The notes: generated by a model from the sequence alone, not told the origin. A stretch of DNA of 64,000 nucleotides from an uncultured Methanomethylovorans sp. (GCF_963678545.1 NZ_OY782870.1:2869276-2933275), one strand, 5' to 3'; positions 43,654 to 52,418 are shown, counted from the first letter of the stretch. A program made the numbers and translations.

Positions 43654-44735
43654 AATTCCTCCACAAAATCTTTCGCAAAAATGGCATCTCCTTCTGATTT
43701 TGAAATTGCCAATGTTTTACCAAGAACTTTATGTAGATTATATGGCTCAATAGCTCCTTTTGGTGCAGGACGGAGAGATTCTAAATCATCCTCTTTAATG
43801 CTCTCACCAGCTTTCATATTATGAGTTAACCGTAAGCATCGGCGTTGAACTATTGAAGTTTCCTTTTCATTTAATTCTATACGCTTTATTCCATTACCTA
43901 AAGATAATTCCAACTCACGACTTCGGTCAATCATTTCTCTCCAGGTCTTGGGATTCATAGAAAATACATGATCTGGCCCTTCACGCGCATTATTATCAGT
44001 AAAATGCTTTTCAATTACTCTTGCACCTAATGTAATCGCTCCAAGAACTGTAGCATGAAGAGGTGTGTGATCTGAAAGACCAAGGATCATACTCGGATAT
44101 CTGATTGCAAATGCTTCCAGCACTTTAAGATTGATATATTTAAAATTATCAGTAGCTCCAGTATAGTTTGTATTACATTGCAAAAGCATAAGCTGACGAT
44201 TATATTTTAAAATACAAGCTACAGCACGTTCAACATCATCCATATTTGATGCACCCGTTGCAAGTATCACCGGTTTATTTCTTCTTGCAATATTTTCAAT
44301 AAAATCGATCCAGGTAATATCTCCTGAACCTATTTTATAAGCTGGGATAAATGGATCAAGCAACTCAACTGCTTCGAGGTCATAAGGTGTTGTAAGGAAA
44401 TCAATTTTTGCCTTTTTTGCTGTTTTAGCTAATTCTTCAGTCCAATCTCGATTACATTCATATTGTTTGTATACCTCAAAAACAGACTTTTTCCAGGATG
44501 TTTGATGACTATTTTTTGTGTCGAGATGTGTAAAACCATAATCACTTACAATTTTATTTGCTTTGAAATGCTGAAATTTAACAGCATCTGCACCTGCCTC
44601 TTTAGCAAGCCAAATTAACTCATTAGCACGCTCTATATCTCCGTCATGATTAGAAGCAATATCGGCAATAAAATAAGTAGGTGAGTCAATAGAAATCTCT
44701 CTTTTGTTGACATTTATTTGACTATCATACATCAT
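43647..44735 (-). CDS. NeuB-family nonulosonate synthase with SAF domain (SpsE-like)
   Basis: Condenses a HexNAc-type aldose with phosphoenolpyruvate to a nine-carbon acid. It has 362 residues. Seen: YFIADIASNHDGDIERA at about 18-34, AGADAVKFQHFKANKIVS, FLTTPYDLEAVELL, PAYKIGSGDITW, LLQCNTNYT, GLSDHTPLHATVLGAITLGARVIEKHFTDN, and a C-terminal SAF/antifreeze-like domain at about 285-345 (LTHNMKAGESIKEDDLESLRP). The ATG at 44735 follows GGTGG with 8-nt spacing and overlaps the upstream gene by 11 bp. Legionaminate-, pseudaminate- or sialate-type cannot be decided by eye. Confidence 0.9.
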   Translation of the reverse strand: MMYDSQINVNKREISIDSPTYFIADIASNHDGDIERANELIWLAKEAGADAVKFQHFKANKIVSDYGFTHLDTKNSHQTSWKKSVFEVYKQYECNRDWTEELAKTAKKAKIDFLTTPYDLEAVELLDPFIPAYKIGSGDITWIDFIENIARRNKPVILATGASNMDDVERAVACILKYNRQLMLLQCNTNYTGATDNFKYINLKVLEAFAIRYPSMILGLSDHTPLHATVLGAITLGARVIEKHFTDNNAREGPDHVFSMNPKTWREMIDRSRELELSLGNGIKRIELNEKETSIVQRRCLRLTHNMKAGESIKEDDLESLRPAPKGAIEPYNLHKVLGKTLAISKSEGDAIFAKDFVEELC

Positions 44736-45606
44736 TTCTAAAACCACCTTCATATTCTTCAGTAATACTTGCAATGACTTTATTTAATGTTGGCAACTCA
44801 TAGCCAAGAATCTTTTCTGCTTTTCCTACATCCAAACCAAGACTCTCTGCTCTGGAGACGGCACCTGTGTCAAAAACACTACCTACTTTAACATTATCTA
44901 ATGAATAACCCATTTTATGGGCAAGAGCACATATAAATGATTTTTTGCTAAAAACATCCCTGCTTGCTAAATTTAATAACCCATAGGAACGTTTTTCTAT
45001 TATATCCAATAACGCAGAGGAAAATTGTTTAACATGAATACTTGATGTAAAGTAATCATCAAAAATAGTCATAGGAGATTGATTTTTGAGATTTTGTATT
45101 ACCCATTCCAGAAATGTTTGTGCTTCAATAGTATTACGGAAACCTACAATATTTGTGCGTATAACCAATGATTTCTGATAAGCCAGGGCAAAGCATTCTG
45201 CTGCATATTTGGTTCTTGCATATTCATTTATCAATTGGATTGGATGTTCTTCTGTATGCTTTAAATTGAAATCCCCCGTATAATAGTGATCAGTTGAGAT
45301 TTGAATAAAATAAATTCCAGTTTTTCGGGATATTTCAGCCATAATAGAAGCAGAACGTGCATTAACCAGATATGCACAATCTGGTTTTTCTTCACATTTT
45401 GCTAAGTTCACAATTGCAGCAGAATTAATAATTAGTTGAGGTTTAATAGATGAGATGATATTTGATAATTCCCCTTCATCAACTATATCACACGAAATGT
45501 CAGCACCACTACGCGCGACACCAATAACCTCAAAACCGCGGCTTTTCATCTCCTTCATTAGTGCTTGGCCAAGCATACCTGTTGAGCCGACTAATAAAGA
45601 TTGCAT
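44725..45606 (-). CDS. RmlD-like SDR (dTDP-4-dehydrorhamnose reductase family)
   Basis: Sugar-nucleotide reductase-like protein of 293 residues. Seen: LVGSTGMLGQALMKEM, SAAIVNLAKCEEKPDCAYLVNARSA, QISTDHYYTGDF in place of the canonical STDYVFDG, and the YARTKYAAE segment with Tyr and Lys of the Y-x3-K site. A C-terminal helix-rich region completes it. No rmlA, rmlB or rmlC set lies with it, so it probably acts on another 4-keto sugar. The downstream synthase gene starts within its last codons. Confidence 0.82.
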   Translation of the reverse strand: MQSLLVGSTGMLGQALMKEMKSRGFEVIGVARSGADISCDIVDEGELSNIISSIKPQLIINSAAIVNLAKCEEKPDCAYLVNARSASIMAEISRKTGIYFIQISTDHYYTGDFNLKHTEEHPIQLINEYARTKYAAECFALAYQKSLVIRTNIVGFRNTIEAQTFLEWVIQNLKNQSPMTIFDDYFTSSIHVKQFSSALLDIIEKRSYGLLNLASRDVFSKKSFICALAHKMGYSLDNVKVGSVFDTGAVSRAESLGLDVGKAEKILGYELPTLNKVIASITEEYEGGFRNDV

Positions 45607-45703
45607 ATGACACCAAGCCTTAACAAATAGGTTTTCATAGAGAACTGTACCGTAATATCCAGTGAAATAACTTGCCTGCCGTATGGTATGAAATCCATTT
45701 ATA

Positions 45704-46651
45704 TCACTGATTTGTTGTATCCTTCATCCATTGTCTGAATACTTCGATCCCTTCTTTAAGAGATGTCTTTGGCTCCCATCCCAGCACTCTTTTGGCTTTA
45801 GAATAATCACACACCAGCTTTGGGATCTCGCTCTGGGGATGAATATGTTTAACATGTTTTATCCGGCCAGCATCCTTACACACAAGTGCAGCAAGGTCGT
45901 TTATTGTGATATCCTCACCAAGACCCGCGTTTAAAATATTCCCATTACCTGCATCCGAATATGCAGCCTGCACCACAAACTCTGCACAGTCTTCTACATA
46001 CATCAGATCCCTTGTTTGTGTTCCATTCCCATAGATGTTTAGCACATCCCCATTTAGATCCTTCTGTATGAATATGGAAACAACGCCCCCTTCTCCAGTT
46101 GATTTCTGGTAAGGTCCATAAGTATTGAAAGGACGCACTATAACAGTAGGCAAGCCGTATGCATAGTAATATGATTGTACCATATTCTCTCCTGCTAACT
46201 TAGCACCAGCATATGGAGATGCAGCTTTCGTGGGATGAAGCTCTGATATAGCACTGCCCACAGATGCAGTATCATAGACCATGCAAGTGCTCATGAAAAC
46301 AAATTTGGTGTTGGTTTTCTTTGCTTCCTCAAGAACATTGAATGTACCTACTACATCATTCTCAAAAGTCTTCCTGGGATAATCTATGCTGTCCTGTACA
46401 ATGATGCTGGCTGCCAGATGAATACAGATATCAAAATTATTACTAAATAGTTTAGACAATAATGCTGTATCCTTTATGTCGCCAATTGTCACATTGAGAT
46501 TTGGATTAGCCCTTAAATCATCAAGATTTTCAAGGTGGCCATTTGACATGTCGTCCAAAACCCATACGCGATTATCATCCTCAAGCAAGCGTTTGACAAC
46601 CCATCTTCCTATAAAACCAGAGCCACCTGTTACCAATATGTTCATTTGCAT
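45704..46651 (-). CDS. NAD-dependent sugar epimerase (GalE-like extended SDR)
   Basis: Extended SDR of 315 residues. Seen: ILVTGGSGFIGRWVVKRLLED, DICIHLAASIIVQDSIDYPRKTFENDV, catalytic MSTCMVY, SPYAGAKLAGE (Y-x3-K), and VRPFNTYGPYQK. This pattern fits UDP-GlcNAc/UDP-glucose 4-epimerase-like or UDP-sugar dehydratase families. No RS-K-R marker tells which. A second ATG two codons in (M3) is a possible start. A 97-bp gap to the RmlD-like gene has no obvious promoter. Confidence 0.85.
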   Translation of the reverse strand: MQMNILVTGGSGFIGRWVVKRLLEDDNRVWVLDDMSNGHLENLDDLRANPNLNVTIGDIKDTALLSKLFSNNFDICIHLAASIIVQDSIDYPRKTFENDVVGTFNVLEEAKKTNTKFVFMSTCMVYDTASVGSAISELHPTKAASPYAGAKLAGENMVQSYYYAYGLPTVIVRPFNTYGPYQKSTGEGGVVSIFIQKDLNGDVLNIYGNGTQTRDLMYVEDCAEFVVQAAYSDAGNGNILNAGLGEDITINDLAALVCKDAGRIKHVKHIHPQSEIPKLVCDYSKAKRVLGWEPKTSLKEGIEVFRQWMKDTTNQ

Positions 46652-46689
46652 ACTCCGATAAGAGTTACATTATCCTATTTATTTTATAA

Positions 46690-47718
46690 TTAAATTATTT
46701 CATCCTTTTTAAGGATTGCTCTGACCTCATCTCTAGTAATAGGCACAGCATCCTTTGATACATAGTCCTTTGACCTGATAGAAGTTGCAGCGTACGCAGA
46801 TTTATTGATTTTTGTCAACTCATCTTCAATTTCAGGCAATATGATGAACATATCATCTCTTTCAAGTGATCTGGATGCTTCGTCTTCGGTCATGAGTTCC
46901 TCATACATCTTCTCACCAGGTTTTGTACCTATTATCTCAATTTGAATATCCTGTGGCTTGTGAGAATACCTAGGTGCAAGTTCCTCTATCATTACTTCTG
47001 CAAGATCTGAGATTTTAACTGTAGGCATTTTGAATATGAAAACTTCACCGCCCTGTGCCATATCAACTGATCTAAGTACAAGCTCAACCGCCTGTGACAT
47101 CGACATCATAAATCGAGTCATGGTAGGATCAGTGATTGTTAATGGGCCTCCAGCCTTTATCTGCTGTCTGAATAAAGGGATCACAGAACCACGGGATCCC
47201 ATTACATTACCGAAACGAACACTTGAAAATACACAATCTCGTGCACCTTTGTAGAAATTAGCCGATGTGACCAACTTTTCAGCCAATAATTTTGTTGCTC
47301 CCATTGTGTTGGAAGGATTTACTGCTTTATCACTGCTTGTGAAAATAATTTTGCTGACATTATTGTCAATTGCAACATCAATAATATTTTGCATCCCAAG
47401 AACATTAGTCTTAACTGCCTCAAACGGATTGTACTCGCATGCCATAACATGCTTTAAAGCAGCTGTATGAAATATTATATCGATATCCTCCACTGCACGG
47501 GAAAGACGCTCCTTATCCCTAACATCACCAAGTAGAAAACGAACAGAGTCTTCATAGCCCTTAAGCTCATGTTGGAACTCAAACTGCTCAGTTTCATCGA
47601 CATCAAATACCCGAATAATTTCCGGTTGTTCATTCCATAAAAGATGGCGTACAAGCTCTTTTCCAAGAGAACCAGTGCCACCTGTAACGAGGATCTTTTT
47701 GCCTTTAAATATAGACAT
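46690..47718 (-). CDS. UDP-GlcNAc 4,6-dehydratase (PseB/FlaA1/CapE-like, inverting type)
   Basis: SDR of 342 residues that starts many rare-sugar routes by making UDP-4-keto-6-deoxy-HexNAc. Seen: ILVTGGTGSLGKELVRHLL, ALKHVMACEYNPFEAVKTNVLG, catalytic TSSDKAVNPSNTMGATKLLAE where Met takes the Tyr place, as is characteristic of PseB/FlaA1/WbpM, then VRFGNVMGSRGSVIPLF and the TMTRFMMS motif. Very good family match. It is probably the entry enzyme of the nonulosonate or a bacillosamine-type branch. Its downstream PseC- and PseH-like genes are some kilobases away in the same direction. Confidence 0.92.
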   Translation of the reverse strand: MSIFKGKKILVTGGTGSLGKELVRHLLWNEQPEIIRVFDVDETEQFEFQHELKGYEDSVRFLLGDVRDKERLSRAVEDIDIIFHTAALKHVMACEYNPFEAVKTNVLGMQNIIDVAIDNNVSKIIFTSSDKAVNPSNTMGATKLLAEKLVTSANFYKGARDCVFSSVRFGNVMGSRGSVIPLFRQQIKAGGPLTITDPTMTRFMMSMSQAVELVLRSVDMAQGGEVFIFKMPTVKISDLAEVMIEELAPRYSHKPQDIQIEIIGTKPGEKMYEELMTEDEASRSLERDDMFIILPEIEDELTKINKSAYAATSIRSKDYVSKDAVPITRDEVRAILKKDEII

Positions 47719-47731
47719 GCTTTATACCTTA

Positions 47732-48433
47732 CTACAACAATTCATCTCTAATGCTATTGAACTCCTCAAGCACCTTAGAATAATCTTCATGGCGGCCTAT
47801 GTCCATCCAATAACCCGTAAAATCATAACCTACTACTTTTTCATTTTCTCTGATCAACTTTTTTATAAGGACCGGGAAATCAAGATATTTACCTTTTTCA
47901 ATATGGTCAAGTATTTTTCTGTTCAAAATATAAATGCCCATGCTAACTTTATAAGTAAGGGTCGGTTTTTCGATATAATCAATGATATCACCTGAATCAT
48001 TCAGCTTAAGGACACCGAGACTTATAGGAACATCCTTGTTATACATTGAAACAGTTGCAAGAGCATTTTTTTCTAGATGAAGTTTCATCAGATCGGAATA
48101 GTCAATATTGGTCAGAAGATCACCATTCATTACCAGGAAATTCTCTTCAAGACCACCTATTAAGGATAAAGGTCCTGCAGTACCAAGAGGTTCATTTTCC
48201 ATTGAATAGGTGATATTCAATCCCCATCTGGAACCATCGCCACAATAAGCCTGTATCAGCCCTGCAAGATGGCCAACAGCAAGAACAATCTTTGTAAATC
48301 CATTCTTTTTAAGTTGGAGCAATACAATCTCCAGAATTGGCATGTCATCAATAGGCATCAAGGGTTTTGGCAGAATAGTAGTGTATGGTGCCAAACGCTT
48401 ACCTTTGCCGCCAGCAAGAATTACCGCTTGCAT
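47732..48433 (-). CDS. Sugar-phosphate nucleotidyltransferase
   Basis: Nucleotidyltransferase of 233 residues without a C-terminal extra domain. Seen: AVILAGGKGKRLAPYTTILPKPLMPIDDMPILE, the G-x-A-G-P-L motif GTAGPLSLI, VMNGDLLTNIDYSDLM, and VSMGIYILNR and WMDIGRHEDY near the end. Similar to RmlA/HddC/PtmE-type enzymes. Its start overlaps the LegB-like gene by one base, so it may provide the GDP- or UDP-sugar that LegB dehydrates, as PtmE does in the Campylobacter legionaminate route (inference). Confidence 0.87.
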   Translation of the reverse strand: MQAVILAGGKGKRLAPYTTILPKPLMPIDDMPILEIVLLQLKKNGFTKIVLAVGHLAGLIQAYCGDGSRWGLNITYSMENEPLGTAGPLSLIGGLEENFLVMNGDLLTNIDYSDLMKLHLEKNALATVSMYNKDVPISLGVLKLNDSGDIIDYIEKPTLTYKVSMGIYILNRKILDHIEKGKYLDFPVLIKKLIRENEKVVGYDFTGYWMDIGRHEDYSKVLEEFNSIRDELL

Positions 48434-49425
48434 TATACCACATATCCTTTTGTATCATAGAGATTGTTATGTCCTTTAAACCAATCAACAGTTAACCTTA
48501 AACCTTCCTCAAGAGTGTACTGAGGTTCCCAGTCAACCAACTTTTTCGCCTTGGAATTATCACAGATCAATTCCATTACTTCACTTTTTACAGGCCTAAC
48601 ACGTTGGACATCTGTTGTAACTTTCATATTTTCCTTGTCAACTATCTTGAGAATGGTACTAAGAATATCGCCAATTGTATGACCCTTCCCTGTACCTACA
48701 TTTATGACTTCACCCACAGACCTTTCAGATGTTGCCACTGCAATAAAACCATTGACAGTATCTTTTACAAACGTCATATCCCTAACAGGATCAAGCGAAC
48801 CCACATGTATCTCATCCTTTACCAGTGCTTGAGAGATTATAGTCGGTATTACTGCCCTTGCGGATTGACGGGGACCAAAGGTGTTGAAAGGTCTTATGGT
48901 CGCCACCGGCAGATCAAAAGAGAGATAATAACTTTCAGCAAGCTTATCTGCGCCGATCTTAGAGGCAGAATATGGGGATTGACCCTGTAAGGGATGAGAT
49001 TCATCAATCGGTGTGTAGATGGCTGTTCCGTAGGTCTCACTGGTAGATGTATGAACAACTTTTCCCACACCATTCTCAAGAGCTGCCTGAAGCACATTTA
49101 AAGTGCCTTTGATATTCACATTGACATATTGCTCAGGAGCTATGTATGAATATGGTATACCAATAAGGGCAGCAAGATGGAAGACCACATCAGCATCTTT
49201 CGTTACTTGCTTTACATAATAAGGATCAGTGATATCCCCATGAACTATCTCTACTTTTTCAACAAGCTTTTGGTCAGCTAATCTCAGCATACCATTGTCA
49301 TTGCGAGAATTATAATGTACCAGAGCCTTTACATTGGCACCTCTTCTAACCAGTTCTTCCGTGAGGTGGCTTGGAATAAAGCCACCTGCACCTGTAACTA
49401 CAACATTTTTATCCTTTATGTTCAT
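48433..49425 (-). CDS. LegB/GDP-mannose-dehydratase-like SDR
   Basis: Extended SDR of 330 residues. Seen: VVVTGAGGFIPSHLTEELVRRGANVKALVHYNSRNDNG, HLAALIGIPYSYIAPEQYVNVNIKGT, catalytic TSTSETYG, SPYSASKIGADKLAESYY, and IRPFNTFGPRQSARAVIPTII. This is the pattern of the NAD-dependent 4,6-dehydratase LegB family. It overlaps its neighbours on both sides (1 bp and 17 bp). The neighbouring nucleotidyltransferase and the NeuB-family gene fit a legionaminate-type route in part, but no LegG is seen. Confidence 0.85.
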   Translation of the reverse strand: MNIKDKNVVVTGAGGFIPSHLTEELVRRGANVKALVHYNSRNDNGMLRLADQKLVEKVEIVHGDITDPYYVKQVTKDADVVFHLAALIGIPYSYIAPEQYVNVNIKGTLNVLQAALENGVGKVVHTSTSETYGTAIYTPIDESHPLQGQSPYSASKIGADKLAESYYLSFDLPVATIRPFNTFGPRQSARAVIPTIISQALVKDEIHVGSLDPVRDMTFVKDTVNGFIAVATSERSVGEVINVGTGKGHTIGDILSTILKIVDKENMKVTTDVQRVRPVKSEVMELICDNSKAKKLVDWEPQYTLEEGLRLTVDWFKGHNNLYDTKGYVV

Positions 49426-50299
49426 CCAGATACGCCCTCAGTGTTTTGAATAATCCTGTTTTTATATCTATCTTTGGATACCAGTTCAATATAATCTTAG
49501 ATTTTTCTATGTTTGCAACAGTATCAAGTACGTCCCCTTTTTTCAAGACATCACTATAGTTGATAGAAACTTGATTACCAGTTTCTTCGGAATAAAGGGA
49601 TGATAATTCTGATGCTATTTCTTTTATTGAATAACTAATACCACTTGCAATATTAAATATCTCAAAGCCACGTATTTCTGAAATAGAGGCACTAACAATT
49701 GAATCAACTACATCATCCACGTACACAAAATCTCTTCTCGGAGTAGAGGCGCCTAATTGCACTTTACCTGATGGGAATTGCTCAATGACCCGTGGGATAA
49801 CAAAGTCAGGTTTCTGTCCTGGCCCGTATACATTAAAAAGACGAAGTATCGCAACGTTAAGACCATAGTCCCGGCAATACGCCTGGCATAATTCTTCAGC
49901 AAGAAGTTTACTGGTAGAATAGGGATTTGTAGGTGTAGCGGGGTGTTTTTCATCTAAAGGGAGATATTGGGGAATACCATATACAAAAGTGCTCAAATAT
50001 ACCATTTTCGTAACTTCGTTCTTCCTGCACCACTCCAACATATTAAGGGTTCCAACAACATTGTTAATGTATACATGATGCGGATTCTCAAAAGAAAGGG
50101 AAATATTTGTAACCCCTGCCAGATGAAACAGAACATCTTGTGCAGGAATGTTCTTTACCTGATCCCAGGAAGTAATGTCGATCTGACTGGAAGATCTGGA
50201 TATTTCAAAAATATTAATGCCCTTTTCCCGTAATTTAGCAGTAAGATGTGACCCTATAAACCCTGTACTGCCAGTAACAGCAGCATTAGTGTATTTCAT
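49409..50299 (-). CDS. NAD-dependent epimerase/dehydratase (SDR)
   Basis: SDR of 296 residues. Seen: AAVTGSTGFIGSHLTAKL, VLFHLAGVTNISLSFENPHHVYINN, catalytic LSTFVYG, NPYSTSKLLAEELCQ (Y-x3-K) and LRLFNVYGPGQKPDFVIPRV. Overlaps the LegB-like gene by 17 bp and the GT4 gene by 14 bp, showing tight operon structure at the head of the cluster. Exact substrate unknown: a GalE-like epimerase or a 4-keto reductase are both possible. Confidence 0.83.
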   Translation of the reverse strand: MKYTNAAVTGSTGFIGSHLTAKLREKGINIFEISRSSSQIDITSWDQVKNIPAQDVLFHLAGVTNISLSFENPHHVYINNVVGTLNMLEWCRKNEVTKMVYLSTFVYGIPQYLPLDEKHPATPTNPYSTSKLLAEELCQAYCRDYGLNVAILRLFNVYGPGQKPDFVIPRVIEQFPSGKVQLGASTPRRDFVYVDDVVDSIVSASISEIRGFEIFNIASGISYSIKEIASELSSLYSEETGNQVSINYSDVLKKGDVLDTVANIEKSKIILNWYPKIDIKTGLFKTLRAYLDEHKG

Positions 50300-51374
50300 G
50301 CCCTCTCACCAATTCCTTATATTGTGTTCGTACATCTGTCATTATTCTTTGCCAATCTCCTCTTTCTTCTATGACCTTGAGAGCATTTTTTCCAAATTTA
50401 TCTCTTTTAATAGAGTTTGCAGCGAGTTCCAATATCTTTTGAGCTAGCTCCTGAGGGTTTCTGGGAGTAAAAAGACAGCCATTTAATCCGTCGTCTATCC
50501 ATTCACTTACACCGCCCACATCTGTAACAATGCATGGTTTTGCACATGCCATTGCCTCTAGTACTGAAACGGGAGTACCATCCGAAAGAGCAGTTGAAAC
50601 ATAGATATCACAATTATGCAATAATCCAGCCATTTCTTTGTATTCAACCCAACCAATGAAAGTCACATATTGCGATACACCTAGTTCCAAAACGAGAGAT
50701 TTAAGAGAATCTTCCAGAGGACCTGTTCCTTTGATCACAAACTTGATATTCGGATTTTTTTCAACTACCAAAGGTATCGAGTTGACGAGAGTTTCAATGT
50801 TGTATATCTCTAAGAAAGTTCTGTTAGAAAAAACAACGAGATCATTGCTACCCACAATATTTTTTTCGGCAGCAGGATGAAAAAGCTTCGTATCAACGCC
50901 AAATGGTACTAATTTTACTCGGGATGAAGAAACCCGGAAATTAGTGACTATTTTTTCACATATATCTTTGGAAACACCATAAACCATATCTGTTCTCCTA
51001 AGCGAGATGCCAGTTAAATACCATAGCAACTTCGACCAATAGGGCACTACCAGAATATCGCCACCCCATGCACTCATAATAAGAGGCCTGTAACCTAAGA
51101 ACGCTGCATGGAAACCGAATTTTGATATGAAATGTGCATGTAGAATATCAGGTTTCATTTTATGAATAAGTAAATACATTCTCAAATGACGTGGAAAGAA
51201 ATCAAGATACAGGTTGTTGAAAATAGACCTTATAATATGGAATTTGACTCCTTCTAACTCATTCTTTGGTGGTTCGTACGTAACGATATGTACCTCATCA
51301 CCCTGATTAACAAAATATTCTGCCCACCGTAAGGTGTGTATCGAAGTTGCGTCTGCGATAAGACATATCCTCAA
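50286..51374 (-). CDS. GT4-type glycosyltransferase, first gene of the minus-strand cluster
   Basis: GT-B fold glycosyltransferase of 362 residues. Seen: ICLIADATSIHTLRWAEYF at the start, LHAHFISKFGFHAAFLG, FSNRTFLEIYNIETLVNSIPLV, IKGTGPLEDSLKSL, and SDGTPVSVLEAMACAKPCIVTDVGG with the E-x7-E motif. A TTG start at 51374 has GGATGG upstream. The insertion element begins 117 bp upstream of this start, so its promoter region has been altered. It probably adds one sugar to the lipid-linked glycan. Confidence 0.88.
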   Translation of the reverse strand: MRICLIADATSIHTLRWAEYFVNQGDEVHIVTYEPPKNELEGVKFHIIRSIFNNLYLDFFPRHLRMYLLIHKMKPDILHAHFISKFGFHAAFLGYRPLIMSAWGGDILVVPYWSKLLWYLTGISLRRTDMVYGVSKDICEKIVTNFRVSSSRVKLVPFGVDTKLFHPAAEKNIVGSNDLVVFSNRTFLEIYNIETLVNSIPLVVEKNPNIKFVIKGTGPLEDSLKSLVLELGVSQYVTFIGWVEYKEMAGLLHNCDIYVSTALSDGTPVSVLEAMACAKPCIVTDVGGVSEWIDDGLNGCLFTPRNPQELAQKILELAANSIKRDKFGKNALKVIEERGDWQRIMTDVRTQYKELVRGHEIH

Positions 51375-51490
51375 TTAAAGACCATCCTTTGTCCAAAACG
51401 GATTATTACGTATCTTAAACAGGAACAAGTAAGATTATGAGTATAGAGAAGTCATGCATTTTATTCCTTTGCATTAAATTGATAGATGTT

Positions 51491-51507
51491 GAGCCTGTAT
51501 CAAAACT
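51491..51507. repeat. Left terminal inverted repeat of the IS
   Basis: GAGCCTGTATCAAAACT, preceded by the GTT target duplicate. Confidence 0.75.
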
Positions 51508-51546
51508 ATAAATACTATTTCTCTGAATGTTATTGTGGGGATATGA

Positions 51547-51915
51547 ATGGAATTCAGAGAACTCTCTGATGATCAATGGAAGTTTATAAAGCCACACTTG
51601 CCACCACAACCAATTACCGGAAGAAAGAGAGCTGATGACCGTAAGGTCATCAATGGTATTCTCTTTGTTCTGATAACAGGTTGCAGATGGGGAGATATGC
51701 CAGCTATTTATGGTTCCCAGGCAACTGCCTGGAGAAGGCTGAAAAGGTGGTCAGAGGAAGGTATATGGAACGAGATAATGGAATCCCTTCGGGATTCCGC
51801 TTACCAGAAAGGTAAGTTCTCATTGGATACAGTGTGTATCGATAGCAGTTTCATCGAAACTAAAAAAGGGGAGATGACTCCTCGTACAACGGTCACAAGA
51901 AAAGAAAAGGCATAA
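51547..51915 (+). CDS. IS5-family transposase, N-terminal frame (orfA)
   Basis: N-terminal half of a DDE transposase, 122 residues. Seen: a DUF4096-like start (ELSDDQWKFIKPHLPP, RKRADDRKVINGILFVLITGCRWGDMPA, GSQATAWRRLKRWSEEGIWNEIME) and the first catalytic Asp in CIDSSFIETKKG. It ends at a TAA at 51913-51915. An A6G4 run at 51862-51871 lies where the protein should continue in the -1 frame as KKGG..., so a programmed -1 frameshift onto orfB would produce the full enzyme, as in some IS427-group elements. Confidence 0.85.
   Translation: MEFRELSDDQWKFIKPHLPPQPITGRKRADDRKVINGILFVLITGCRWGDMPAIYGSQATAWRRLKRWSEEGIWNEIMESLRDSAYQKGKFSLDTVCIDSSFIETKKGEMTPRTTVTRKEKA
51862..51871 (+). promoter_or_regulatory. 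A6G4 slippery run for -1 frameshifting
   Basis: AAAAAAGGGG is at the exact point where orfA (ACT AAA AAA GGG GAG) and orfB (..GGA GAT GAC) join as an uninterrupted transposase reading T-K-K-G-G-D-D. Slippage here is consistent with IS5/IS427-type control. Confidence 0.6.
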
Positions 51916-52349
51916 AGATCCATGCATGTGTAAGTTGTGAAGGTTTTCCACTTACAATCCAAATATCTTCTGGAAAAGAGCACGATAGACAGCACTTCAT
52001 TGAAGTTATGGAGGATATTAAGGTTAAGACCGATGGAAGACCAAGGACAAGACCTCTTGAAGTTCTGGCAGACGCTGCGTACGACGATACAGAAATCAAG
52101 CAGTACTTAAGGTCCAGAGCTATCAAAAGCAACATACCGATCAATACAAGGAACAGTAAAAGAAAGAAAAGAGGAAGACCTACTCGATTTGATGAAGAAA
52201 CATATTATTACAGAGGAACTATAGAACGATTCTTTGCATGGTTGAAGATGGGATTTAGAAAATTAGCAAGTAGATATGAACGTCTTAATGTGGTTTTCAA
52301 AGGATTGTTAGATATTGCATGTTTCCTGTTGTGTTGGAAAAAGGTGTGA
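51864..52349 (+). CDS. IS5-family transposase, C-terminal frame (orfB)
   Basis: Open in the -1 frame from just after a TAA at 51861-51863 to 52349, about 161 codons. Seen: YNGHKKRKGIKIHACVS, SGKEHDRQHFIEVME, then VLADAAYDDTEIKQYL with the second catalytic Asp, and RGTIERFFAWLKMGFRKLASRYERL with the catalytic Glu. It has no ribosome site at the frame opening. The internal ATG at 52008 would lose the early part, so expression probably depends on frameshifting at the A6G4 run. Confidence 0.85.
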   Translation, partial: KRGDDSSYNGHKKRKGIKIHACVSCEGFPLTIQISSGKEHDRQHFIEVMEDIKVKTDGRPRTRPLEVLADAAYDDTEIKQYLRSRAIKSNIPINTRNSKRKKRGRPTRFDEETYYYRGTIERFFAWLKMGFRKLASRYERLNVVFKGLLDIACFLLCWKKV

Positions 52350-52353
52350 GTGA

Positions 52354-52370
52354 AGTTTTGAAATAGGCTC
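52354..52370. repeat. Right terminal inverted repeat of the IS
   Basis: AGTTTTGAAATAGGCTC, the imperfect inverse of the left repeat, followed by GTT. Confidence 0.75.
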
Positions 52371-52386
52371 GTTATTAAACACTATT

Positions 52387-52418
52387 AAATATGGGTATTC
52401 CGTTCTATATCCATATTT
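52387..52418. repeat. Large inverted repeat upstream of aglB
   Basis: AAATATGGGTAT, loop TCCGTTCT, ATATCCATATTT: 12-bp stem with one G-T pair. It could be an old terminator or a binding site; no function can be assigned. Confidence 0.4.

Larger units (their letters stand above)
51491..52370 (+). mobile_element. IS5-family insertion sequence (880 bp), intact ends
   Basis: Imperfect 17-bp terminal inverted repeats: GAGCCTGTATCAAAACT at 51491-51507, and the complement of AGTTTTGAAATAGGCTC at 52354-52370 (15 of 17 match). GTT flanks both sides (51488-51490 and 52371-52373), consistent with a 3-bp target duplication. The transposase is split over two frames. It sits between the first glycosyltransferase gene of the sugar cluster and aglB. 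Confidence 0.85.

Noticed and set aside
51885..51915. AAGAAAAGAAAAG as the transposase frameshift site
   Set aside because: Slipping here would need mismatched pairing and gives a protein without the expected GG junction; the A6G4 run at 51862 joins the conserved sequences properly.
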